A DNA stretch of 64,000 nucleotides, taken from the NCBI RefSeq assembly GCF_000218685.1, contig NW_006763295.1, forward strand, positions 2,554,882 through 2,618,881, written 5' to 3'. The stretch comes from Serpula lacrymans var. lacrymans S7.9. Taxonomy: Eukaryota; Basidiomycota; Agaricomycetes; Boletales; Serpulaceae. A model generated the notes under the pieces. The model saw only the letters and a list, made by a program, of their open reading frames with translations, was not told where the DNA came from and did not search any database. Below are positions 1-9,493 of the stretch, one piece after another (the stretch's first letter is position 1; each line of letters opens with the position of its first letter). A program made the position numbers and the translations under genes.

Positions 1-138
1 ACTGCAATGCATTTACTGCCAGTGATGTATGTGTGTGTAGTTCATTTCGTCGACTGTCCATGCGAATGTCGTCATGTTCGTAGTATCGTATTGGCAAAGT
101 GACTGGCAGGTGTTGTTCCACCCTTGGTCCTAGCCATC

Positions 139-2615
139 ATGTACTCACACCTCGTACCCAATGTTCACGTACCTCCTTGGCTAAGACTTTCTAAGAGCGT
201 AGTCCGACACTTTGTATTTGGCTTATTCATAGGGGTCTCTCTGTCCGTCACCACTTCCTCATTAAACCTTTATTATCAATACCGAAAGCGACAACGTTTC
301 GAGCACGAGTACCATGCTGAACCTCGGCCAATTGAGCTTAGAAGAGACGAAATACTTGACGGTGTCACTGGCTTGATAGGCGCGTCAGTTTGCTTATGAC
401 CATGATGTTTTGTCGTTGAAAGTCAAAGCATGCATATAGGAAATACGCCCCTAGTAAGAATCAATTCATTGAGTGACGCCTTGGGCGTTGAGATTCTCGG
501 GAAAGCAGAGGTTAGTCGTGATAACTTCACGAGTATCAAATGAGCGCGCACGACCTACATTCCTTTCGTGATTCTGGATTTTTAGTTCTTGAACCCTGGT
601 GGAAGCGTGAAAGATCGCGTTGCATTGCGAAGTGCGAGTCCCGTCCAACTGTTTTTGCCTTTATGCCTCTGATATTCCCTTCTATATATGCTCAGTGATC
701 GAAGATGCTGAAAACCAAGGTCTACTCTATCCAAACACTGGTTCGCGAATATTCGAGGGTACCGTAGGTTCAACGGGTATTTCAATAGCAACCATAGCAA
801 AGGCAAGGTGGGTGTTTCACCGACAAGCTCGTGAATGGGTTCAGACTTTGCTCAAAAACGGTATATGTACTTCCAGAGGTTACGACACAAGTACGCCGTT
901 TCCTTGTCTCAAACAGGAGCTCCTAGCTCATTTGTGCACTTGGATTCATTAGCCATTATCATGCCCGATGATGTTGCAGAAGAAAAGGTGAAAGCGCTTC
1001 AAGCTCTCGGTGCAGACGTGCAGCGCGTCCGTCCAGCAAGCATCGTTGACAAAAAACAGGTTCGTATTCTCACGTCTGGCCTTTCTACCTTCACTTCACT
1101 TGCTGATCTTGCCACTTTTTTGGGGGGGCAAAATGCTAGTTTGTGGTGCGTGTGTCTCAGCGGAACTTTTGGTAGGAGCGTTGAACGAGACAGTGTTCTT
1201 TGAGCATAGAACATGGCCCGTCAAGCAGCTGTCAATTTCGGTCGTACCGATCTCGTCGAGAGCATCGACGAAGCACATAGCACCCACTTACTCGCGACGT
1301 CCTCTCCATCCGTAGTCGTCACAACCACCTCAAAGCACGTACAAGTGGTAGATGGTGCCACTCAGGCCGACGACCTGCGGGACGAAGACCTGGTGACGAA
1401 ACCTAGAGGCTTTTTTGCAGACCAGTTCGAGGTCAGTTGTAGCACAAAAGGGTCGTTCTCGTGGCGGCTCTTTCACGGATGCTGGGGGTGTTTATCTCAT
1501 ATTCTTGCAGAACAGAAGCAACTATGATGCACACCACGATGGTACAGGCCCTGAAATATGGCGTCAAATTAACGGTCGCATCGACGCGTTTGTTTCAGGT
1601 GCAGGTCAGTGTCGGATCATGTGAATTGTAGCTTTTGGGTGAAACCAGTATTCCGATTGCTCATCGCGTTGGCGTTTGATTTTAGGCACTGGGGGAACTA
1701 TCGCAGGCATTGGATGCTTTCTTAAATCGAAGAAGGAGGACATCAAGGTAGTGTTGGCTGATCCTGAGGGCAGTGGTGTATATAACAAGGTACTAAGTCG
1801 TGTCTAAAGACCTCTTACTCATTCACACTCCATGGCGTCACCCTTCCGAGTAGACAGACTGCTGACTACTTTTCTGTAGGTCAAGTTTGGGGTGATGTAC
1901 GATCGCAAAGAAGCGGAAGGAACGAAGAGGCGACATCAGGTCGATACAGTAGTCGAGGGAATGTACGTTCATCGCGTTCATTTAGAGGGCACAAGGCTCA
2001 CCGAGGTGGTTATAGTGGTATCAACAGGCTGACGCAAAACCTCGAGCTTGGGCTGCCTATCATAGATGATGCATTTCGGTATGTGATGGTTGGCTCTTGT
2101 CTGACGATAGACCGTCTCTGACCCCGTTGCGTCTCTCTGTTGCGTTAACGCATCGACAGTATTACTGACGCAGAAGCAGTAGCCATGTCTCGCTATCTCG
2201 TGCATCATGACGGCCTGTTCCTTGGATCAAGCAGCGCTTGCAATCTGGTAGCGTGTGTAAAGCTGGTTCGCGAATTGGGCTGGAAGGATAAGCAGACTGT
2301 TGTCACCATCCTGTGAGTTGATTGCCCCTACAATTGACATCATGCATCGCAAGCTGATAGGGTTTGTTATAAGATGTGATTCTGGAAGCAGGCATTATTC
2401 CAAGGTGAGTAGGGTATTGATGCCTTTTGAATGGCTGGCCTTGACTGTTTCGAATGTACTTGCGAACGTGTTTAGTTTTGGTAAGTACCACTATTGTATT
2501 TCAAGTCCATGTCTAATAATTGTCCTTCAATCATAGGAACGACGACTATTTGCACCGCGCAAACATCCCCATTGATGTGAACATCATCGAAAACCTTCTG
2601 ACAGAATCAGTCTAA
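139..2615 (+). CDS. Cysteine synthase-like PLP enzyme with N-terminal membrane anchor, left copy, multi-exon
   Basis: A fold-type II PLP enzyme of the cysteine synthase/cystathionine beta-synthase family. Such enzymes make beta-replacements on serine derivatives. The best analogue is the fungal mitochondrial-outer-membrane form (yeast Mcy1-like). Seen directly: ATG at 139, a hydrophobic segment at about residues 22-45 followed by basic residues, then after splicing the PLP-lysine motif NPGGSVKDR (about 600-640), the phosphate-binding loop EGTVGSTG (about 757-780), MPDDVAEEK (961-987), [10 protein letters not shown] (about 1540), [11 protein letters not shown] across an intron (about 1605-1700) and SSSACN near 2235. 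About a dozen short introns and a 5-base exon (TTTTG, near 2475) keep frame to TAA at 2613-2615. The donor of the first intron (near 379) appears to be GC rather than GT. Exon joins are by eye. The reading frame looks intact. Its right-hand paralogue is at 47754-50202. Confidence 0.82.
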
Positions 2616-2639
2616 TACCTCAAACATGACACATAAAAA

Positions 2640-2875
2640 AAGTATGCAATTATTTAACGAGTAAATAAACATATAAAAAGCGATGTGTGGGTGGTAAAAT
2701 TACAAATGCAGTAATAGTAGGAGTCGTCGAGCGATGGATAGATGTAGCAGAGGGAGACATTTTGGTCTGGTGTCGACTTGGAGGCCAGGGCGAAGGATGA
2801 TGGTATAGACTTTGGCATGAAACCGTTTTGTTTGGGTGGCGCAGACCTAGTAGTCTAGCCGTAATTTGAGGCGGG
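2640..2875 (+). repeat. 3' flank shared with the second cysteine synthase copy
   Basis: Directly downstream of the stop codon this stretch matches 50220-50515 with small indels; shared landmarks are the run 'aaaaaaagtatgcaatta' and the later 'gccgtaatttgagg'. It shows that the duplication includes the gene and at least 240 bases beyond it. Similarity stops near 2875, where repeat-block sequence begins. No coding potential is evident. Confidence 0.75.
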
Positions 2876-3017
2876 TAGTCAAAAAATTCTTGGAAGATTA
2901 CGAAAAAGGGGAGGGGAAAAGGGGAAGAAAGCCGAAGAGATAAGATATCTATTCGCTTTCTATATCGAGGACGTACTTCTCTGCGAAGCTAGGGCAGCTC
3001 CGCCATACTTAGCAAGG

Positions 3018-3083
3018 AACATGACCGAATCGGTCACGAACGGTCACCGGTCACTAATTGACCGATCACTAAAATGTTCCTGT
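3018..3083. repeat. Short imperfect palindrome
   Basis: The stretch opens with GGAACAT and closes with ATGTTCC. Inside are GACCGAATCGGTC, itself palindromic, and three further GGTCAC/GATCAC units. It could be a remnant of transposon termini or a hairpin-forming site. No function is assigned. Confidence 0.4.
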
Positions 3084-3275
3084 CTGGAGAGGAAGATGTA
3101 ATGTTTCTTTCCATCGCTGTGTGGTGGGGGGATCAAAGTATTGATCGAGAAAGTCAGAATATCTGCCCCAAGCTTCATGCCAATCAATGGGATCCATGTT
3201 GTGTTTGTTTGGATACTGAGTGTAAAGTTTGGTGGTAGAGGCCACTGTAAATAAAGTGAGAGGAATATAAATATT

Positions 3276-3655
3276 GGCTCAGGCCAATTGCGGGATAAAT
3301 GGATGAACACTATGAGTAAAGTCTGATGATTGAGGAGCTGGTAAATTGTTTGCTACAGAAAAAAGAATTCTCAAGGAAGTATTGATTGAAGAGGATGATG
3401 TAGGTGCTGTATTAGTAAGAATGTCCCGAGTTCTGCTTTGAGAGGCAGGAGAGAATTGTGAAAAAGCGGCTAGTAAGTTTGTAATATTGTTAGTGGGAGG
3501 AGTAAGGGGACATGATGGGGTGGTGACTGAAGTACATGTGCTTGTATCATTGTTGGAGTTGGAATTGGTAGCCGGTGTTGTTGTATTAGGAAGAACTGAA
3601 CCACCAGGAAGATTTGGAGCTGGGTTATTGCCATTGCTGTAAGGACCATTTACAT
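3276..3655 (-). other. Open frame rich in Thr, Ser, Asn and Pro, no start codon seen
   Basis: About 125 codons are open on the minus strand and end at a TGA near 3276. The composition is low-complexity (many Thr, Ser, Asn, Pro) and no domain is recognised. No ATG opens the frame and a TAA lies just upstream, so this is probably an exon or a fragment of a transposon-encoded protein. It is listed because the open frame is longer than its AT-rich surroundings would suggest. Confidence 0.25.
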
Positions 3656-3689
3656 TTTCTTATCTTTTCATTCCATGTCTTGGTTCTCA

Positions 3690-4993
3690 GACATTCTCCC
3701 CATTACACCTCTGGCTCTAGGGCTAGAAGTATCCTTTGCCATCCCGCTTCTCATAGCCCTAACAGGCTTTCTTAACCATTGTTACCACTTCATATCGTAG
3801 ATCAGAGACTGGGTAGTACTCCCAGCCAGCCAGCACAATGGGTAAGGACTAGTAGCTGAGATCTTGCCAACGAGCTCCAAGTCCCCTCAGTGCCTGGATA
3901 TATTAATAGATGCTTTAGTCAGGATCGTACCTCATCATGAGGATACAATTTCCTGAACATGCGTGACACTACCTATTATTAGTACATTTTCTCACCTGCT
4001 GATTAAATCCCTGAAGTCGTGCAATAGTTGTTATTTTTCTTATTGGATAGTTTCATCCTCAGACCACTTTTCTTTTATTCTATTTCCGGTCTGAGAGATA
4101 GACAATTAGCTATAAAAGCCCTACATACCCATGTAGTGTTCTTTAGCTTTTTATTACTTGAATAACCCGCTTTACTCCTCATCAGAAACCCTTGAGTTCA
4201 TCCTCAGTCCTCCACTTGCTATAATCTCTAGCATCTGTTGACCTCAAACTCCCTGTACCTCCTGCAAGTGCAGCCAGAGACAGGTGTTGTTTTTGTTCTA
4301 GTTTAACATTGCCTCACAATTGCTGGCAGGTGGTGTAAGATGCTAAAGGCATCTGGGAGAGAACTGAGTATAGTCCTTATGTCCAAACACCTATGCATTG
4401 TTCAACCCACAGGGATCAACAAAGGGATTCAGAAGAAAGTGCTGAAGACTACAATGGAGTGGGTCCACAGGTGAGTCCGCAGGTCCGCAGGTCAGTTTGC
4501 AGAGTCCGCACTTTTGAGTCTAAACGGAGCGGATACGTCACAGCAAGTTGTGATCTTGCTGGAAAGGCGATAATACAAGTGTGGGAGTGATAATATGAGC
4601 TGAGGATGAATATAGAGTGGAGAATACAACACTGGAATGACTCCTGAGAGTCCGTGTTTTGGGTCTATACGAGCAGAACGTCACAACAAGCGTGGCGCTT
4701 TGCTGGAAATTTTGGTTATATGGCTGTGGGATGTCTACAACGATTCTGAAGCAACTATGGCGACTTATTCAGACAAATTCTGAGTATATGGGGGATTAAA
4801 AGATAGATTTCCTTCCTTTTGGAAGTACATATGAAAATGTAAGAACAAGTGAGTCATATCCTGCTAGTCCAACATCCAGACAGTTCCATACCATGAGGGA
4901 CAACTCCTATATTCCATAAAAGGAAAGGAGTAGTTGATCTGTGGACAGTTGTAATGCTCTGGAGTCCATGTGGAGTCTTGCATGTGCACAGAG
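3690..4993. other. Stretch without a recognisable gene
   Basis: AT-rich sequence, probably decayed repeats. A few short direct repeats are visible, for instance 'gtccgcag' units near 4475-4500 and the pair 'agtccg' at about 4503 and 4649. No open frame with recognisable protein similarity was found. Confidence 0.5.
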
Positions 4994-5259
4994 TGTAACA
5001 ACCAAGAGTTAGTTACTCTGGCGCACACAAGAACACACTATAAGGATAGTGAATGGGGAGTGGTTACCCTTTAGGCTGCAGAGAGTTTGTTGGTTAACAA
5101 TAGGAGGACTCGCTGAGGAGTCTCCTTGATTTATTGGGGTATTTATGCTAATACAGAGTGTTTGTACCTATGTACTATACAGTTGATAAAGGCAGTGGCT
5201 GATGATGTCAGAGGGCGCAGCCCGTGTGACCAGCTCCACTGCGTGAGAGAGTTTGAGTC
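4994..5259 (+). repeat. LTR family A, cut by assembly gap
   Basis: It begins TGTAACAACCAAGAG and matches the LTRs at 9097-9482 and 14953-15338 through the conserved block 'aggactcgctgaggagtct'. It runs into the N gap. A reversed copy resumes on the other side of the gap, so the gap lies inside an inverted LTR arrangement. Confidence 0.85.
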
Positions 5260-5809
5260 NNNNNNNNNNNNNNNNNNNNNNNNNNNNNNNNNNNNNNNNN
5301 NNNNNNNNNNNNNNNNNNNNNNNNNNNNNNNNNNNNNNNNNNNNNNNNNNNNNNNNNNNNNNNNNNNNNNNNNNNNNNNNNNNNNNNNNNNNNNNNNNNN
5401 NNNNNNNNNNNNNNNNNNNNNNNNNNNNNNNNNNNNNNNNNNNNNNNNNNNNNNNNNNNNNNNNNNNNNNNNNNNNNNNNNNNNNNNNNNNNNNNNNNNN
5501 NNNNNNNNNNNNNNNNNNNNNNNNNNNNNNNNNNNNNNNNNNNNNNNNNNNNNNNNNNNNNNNNNNNNNNNNNNNNNNNNNNNNNNNNNNNNNNNNNNNN
5601 NNNNNNNNNNNNNNNNNNNNNNNNNNNNNNNNNNNNNNNNNNNNNNNNNNNNNNNNNNNNNNNNNNNNNNNNNNNNNNNNNNNNNNNNNNNNNNNNNNNN
5701 NNNNNNNNNNNNNNNNNNNNNNNNNNNNNNNNNNNNNNNNNNNNNNNNNNNNNNNNNNNNNNNNNNNNNNNNNNNNNNNNNNNNNNNNNNNNNNNNNNNN
5801 NNNNNNNNN
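5260..5809. other. Assembly gap, 550 N
   Basis: Unsequenced. Long open frames spanning it are artefacts of translating N as X. Confidence 0.99.
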
Positions 5810-6186
5810 TCTCCTTTAACCTTTTACTCTAGTTATCACACCCCGTGCCATCCGGCACTTTCCCTTTTTGTTCTAACTCCACCTTCTTGCGCAGCACTAC
5901 CTTTATTCTTCTTTTAGACTCAAACTCTCTCACGCAGTGGAGCTGGTCACACGGGCTGTGCCCTCTGACATCATCAGCCACTGCCTTTATCAACTGTACA
6001 GTACATAGGTACAAACACTCTGTATTAGTATAAATACCCCAATCAATCAAGGAGACTCCTCAGCGAGTCCTCCTGTTGTATCCTCACAACTAACTTGTTG
6101 AAGTCTAAAGGGTGACCACTCCCTCATCATCATCTCTATAGTGTGTTCTAGTTGTGCGCCAGAGTAACAAACTCTTGGTCGTTACA
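5810..6186 (-). repeat. LTR family A, inverted copy right of the gap
   Basis: Reverse-complement copy of family A ending in GGTCGTTACA at 6186. It carries the promoter-side block 'cagcgagtcctcctgttg' and a TATA-like 'gtataaataccc' on the plus strand. It faces the copy at 4994-5259 across the gap. Confidence 0.85.
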
Positions 6187-7369
6187 TGTATCCGCAAACA
6201 TGGACTCTGTGGACTGTTGTGTATTGATGCATGGTTTGTCGTAGAACTGGATTGATATGTTGGGAAATAAAGGGATTACTATGCCAGTGTCTAAGTCAAC
6301 TTTAGAGCGGTGCAGTTGAGGAAGTCATTGTTTGATTTTTTAGAAAAAAAATAGCGGAGTAAAAACGAAGTGGAGAATCTTGCAGATGTGAATCCAAAGG
6401 GAGAGAAGAGGGGATTGAGGACAAGATGATTAGTGTTTGGATTATAAGGTATTTTGCGATGTATAACTGTACAGCTGCAAACTAAGATGAGAGACTGTCA
6501 GCTCGTTGCATGTCACTTACAAAGCCCTTATTCAGTCTTCGCATCAATTGTAAGCTCATATGCTTATTTTTAGTCGCCACCAAATTAAGGGTGGCACGCG
6601 GGAGCCCCCCATTCCACACCAATAAAGCTTACAAGGTGAGTATGAGAATGGTCGGCAGGTGCCACAAATCGGCATGAAACAGCCACATTTATGAGAAAAA
6701 CAGGTCACTAAAACTCAAGTACATACTTACATAGCCCCATAAAATATCAGCAAGGGCAGTCTACTACATATTCTTGATTTGACCTCATAAATTGTATGCA
6801 TTTCAAAGGCTAAACTAGTGGAGTACTGTAGCATGATAATGATAATAAGGAAACAATATACAGAAGACCCAAAACTGTGCTAAGGAATAATCTAGACTCG
6901 AAAAAAAGCTAGATACCATCCATACTGTCAAAACCCTCCTTCCTTGATAAATATATATGTGGTTCCTGCCTGGATCACAATTATTGAAAGGCAAGTCTGA
7001 GGATGCTCTGCAGTTCAAGTTAATGCTTGCTGGGTTTCAAGTTGCTGAGTTTATGTTGAATTTCTGCTGAGCTCATGTTTTGGTGAAAAAGTTTTGAGAA
7101 GTTGTGTTATTGACACCAAATAGGGGGCTCCTGCATGCCACTCTTTCCATGTTGACTCTGGGTGTTATGCATGAAGCATACCATCAAACAGCTTGAGTAT
7201 TACATTTAGCTTTGGAGGAATCATAAATAACACATACTCTTGGCTATAAAGTTGCCCCATAGGTCATGTAATTTGGTTTGCATGCTATGAAGATATGGTT
7301 GATTTAAAACAGCAACACCATAGAAAGGGTTTTTTCATTTTTGAATTGAAAAGGGTATTTGGATATTAT
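6187..7369. other. Stretch without a recognisable gene
   Basis: AT-rich sequence between an LTR and a Tc1-like fragment. It contains 'gggagccccccattcc' near 6600 and 'agggggctcctgcatgcc' near 7125, which look like terminal or subterminal pieces of a DNA transposon, but no clean inverted repeat could be delimited. No supported gene. Confidence 0.45.
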
Positions 7370-7530
7370 CTGTACTTGGTATAGCCTCCTTTGGCCCTAA
7401 ACACTGCCTGAATCCTTCTAGGCATACTTTCAATCAATTGCTGACACTCCTCAACTGGTATCTTCTCCTACTCCACTTAAGTCCTTTCCCACAATTTATG
7501 AATCACATTGGGGGGTTTTCATACCCTGCA
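7370..7530 (-). pseudogene. C-terminal fragment of a Tc1/mariner-type transposase
   Basis: The minus strand reads the typical end of Tc1-family DDE transposases: a degenerate 'NVIHKLWERT' stretch, then EECQQLIESMPRRIQAV and AKGGYTKY before a stop near 7365. Two in-frame stops lie in the upstream part (near 7470-7480), and everything upstream is replaced by the LTR at 7531. The catalytic residues are missing, so this is a relic. Confidence 0.7.
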
Positions 7531-7949
7531 TGTTACGATACACAATTTTTGGACCTCCAACCCCCATTCTCCTCTTTAACTTTCTTCTGTAGTTTTCACA
7601 CAGAGTGCCATGCGGCACTTTCCATTTTGTTTCAACTCCACCTTCTCGCACTGCGCTGCCTTTTTCTATTTTAGCTACCAAGTCTCTCACGCAGTGGGGC
7701 TGATCACATGGGCTGTGCCCTATGATATCATCAGCCACTGCCTTCATCTACTATATAGTACATATGTACAAATAATCTGTAGTTGTTGTATAAATACCCC
7801 AATAAATCAAGGAGACTCCTCAGCGAGTCCTCCTGTTGTTTACCCATAACAAACTCGGTTCTACCCTAAGGGAGATTACCCTTTCTTTCAATCACCCTTC
7901 TTTGCCTGTCTTCACTGTGTGCCAGAGTATACAAACTTTGGTTGTTACA
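7531..7949 (-). repeat. LTR family A, solo or rearranged, 419 bp
   Basis: Reads TGTTACGATACAC to GGTTGTTACA on the plus strand, so it is inverted relative to the E1 LTRs. Its flanks do not form a target duplication: 'ctgca' on the left is inside the Tc1 relic and 'gcgag' on the right is E3 sequence. A deletion or recombination must therefore have joined unrelated sequences at this LTR. Confidence 0.8.
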
Positions 7950-7962
7950 GCGAGTAGGTTCT

Positions 7963-8304
7963 TGTAAAGACCCTAGCTGTTATGCCGGTAACCTGAGCAG
8001 CGTAGGACTTGAATCACACAACAAGTGTTTGACAAGCAAGTATAAGAGTAAATCTACAACTGGGGTATGTACATGGATATTGTGCTAGTTATATAGAAGA
8101 AGGCATGAGGCTACGGTGAGGTATGACGTAGCGTATTGGTAAGTAACATGTGTAATGCGTGAGGCTGATTGGTAATGAGTATTACTAATGTGTCACGTGA
8201 TTACTAGATAAGATAAGATCAAAGAGAGATTAGATTAGGTGAGATAATAGTCTCTATCTCGCGATTAGATAAAAAAGATGAGTCACATGGATACGATCGT
8301 GACA
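7963..8304 (-). repeat. 3' LTR of E2
   Basis: 342 bp, TG to CA. In element sense U3 starts at 8304, with Gcn4/AP-1-like TGAGTCA (8279-8285 plus strand), several GATA cores including AGATAAGATAAGATC at 8206-8220, TCACGTGA (8193-8200) and a TATATAA box near 8095. The pol frame continues into this LTR and stops at 8219. A polypurine tract AAGGAGGGGGTAA (minus strand) abuts it. Confidence 0.92.
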
Positions 8305-9091
8305 TTACCCCCTCCTTAGGACTTTCGTCCCGAAAGTGAGAGTCTAGCTTTCCGGTTTCCCAGTTATATAAGGATTTTCGAATACGAGTTGGAATGGTGA
8401 GGTTTTCGAAAGGTTGGTAATTTAAAGTAAATTCTATCCTTCGGGGTGCACTGGGGTTTTTATCATGAAACTGTTTTACGAGTTTTGGTGAGTGTGTCAG
8501 GTTAGATTCGAGTTCCCATGTGCGATCCTCTTTTGGAAAGTCTTTCCAATGTACCAAATATTCTAGTTTCTCACGTTTCAATCGTGAGTCTAGAACCTCT
8601 TCTACTTTATATTCTTTGATTCCTTCCACTATCACCGGTGGTGCGGTTTTTGGTTTCTTTTGAGTTGCGAACTCTGGTTCTTTGAAGGGTGTGAGTAACT
8701 TTTCGTTAAAGACCGGGTGTATGTTCTTCCATCGTCCAGGAAGTTTTAATTTATAGGCTCCTTCGCCTATTTTCTTTTCAATGGGGAAAGGTCCGTGTCT
8801 TTTATCGTCAAGTTTCTTTGCGGGTCTATCGGTGGTTATATGTTCCGCTTCAACATATACTTTGTCTCCTTCTTTGTATGCAATAGCCTCTCTCTTTCCT
8901 TTGTCATATTGTTTTTTCATATTTTCTGCTGCTTTTACCAGCGATTTTTCTGCCTCCTTCCTTGTTTCCTCCATCCTCTTTACAAACTCCTCCGCACTCT
9001 CTGTCTTTACCGTACTTCTAATTCCTTTTGCGACTTTCGGATGTTGTCCTGAATTTAAAAAGAAAGGGCTATAGCCAGTTGCAGAGTGTGA
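8219..9091 (-). CDS. E2 pol, 3' part: integrase C-terminus and chromodomain
   Basis: The downstream segment of E2 pol, separated from the rest by E1. In order it encodes the end of the integrase core, a basic GPY/F-type region (HGPFPIEKKIGEGAYKLKLP), and a chromodomain (YKVEEVLDSRLKREKLEYLVHWKDFPKEDRTW split around residues with the aromatic cage W and Y). Chromodomains of this type steer integration to modified histones. The frame is intact and ends inside the LTR. It joins in frame to the segment ending at 15339. Confidence 0.92.
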   Translation of the reverse strand, partial: SHSATGYSPFFLNSGQHPKVAKGIRSTVKTESAEEFVKRMEETRKEAEKSLVKAAENMKKQYDKGKREAIAYKEGDKVYVEAEHITTDRPAKKLDDKRHGPFPIEKKIGEGAYKLKLPGRWKNIHPVFNEKLLTPFKEPEFATQKKPKTAPPVIVEGIKEYKVEEVLDSRLKREKLEYLVHWKDFPKEDRTWELESNLTHSPKLVKQFHDKNPSAPRRIEFTLNYQPFENLTIPTRIRKSLYNWETGKLDSHFRDESPKEGVMSRSYPCDSSFLSNREIETIISPNLISL

Positions 9092-9096
9092 CTTAT

Positions 9097-9482
9097 TGTA
9101 ACAACCAAGAGTTAGTTACTCTGGCGCACACAAGAACACACTATAAGGAAGATGTTAAGGGAGTGGTTACCCCTTGAGCTGCAGAGAGTTTGTTGGTATA
9201 CAACAGGAGGACTCGCTGAGGAGTCTCCTGGATCTATTGGGGTATATATACTACTACAGGTTGTTTGTACATGTGTACTATACAGTTGATGAAGGCAGTG
9301 GCTGATGATGTCATAGGGTCTAGCCCGTATGGCCAGCTCCACTGCGTGAGAGAGTTAAGTCTAAAAGTAAAAGAAAGGCAACGCGGCGCGAGAAAGGGAA
9401 ATGCCGCGTGGCACTTAAAGTATAAAGTTAAAGCGGAGAATAAAAGGGACAGGAGATGTCCGGAAATTGTGTTATCGTAACA
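9097..9482 (-). repeat. 3' LTR of E1 (family A, 386 bp)
   Basis: On the plus strand it reads TGTAACAACC to GTTATCGTAACA. In element sense it carries a TATATATA box and, 31 bases on, AGCGAGTCCT. Preceded on the left by the CTTAT duplication. Apparently identical to 14953-15338. Confidence 0.95.
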
Positions 9483-9493
9483 CTACCCCCCTT

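Noticed and set aside
5126..5917. A 263-codon open frame across the N gap
   Set aside because: It consists mainly of untranslatable N; the real ends are LTR sequence.
9112..9342. 76-codon minus-strand ORF repeated identically at 14968-15198
   Set aside because: It lies wholly inside the identical E1 LTRs over promoter and leader signals, and other family A copies do not keep it.
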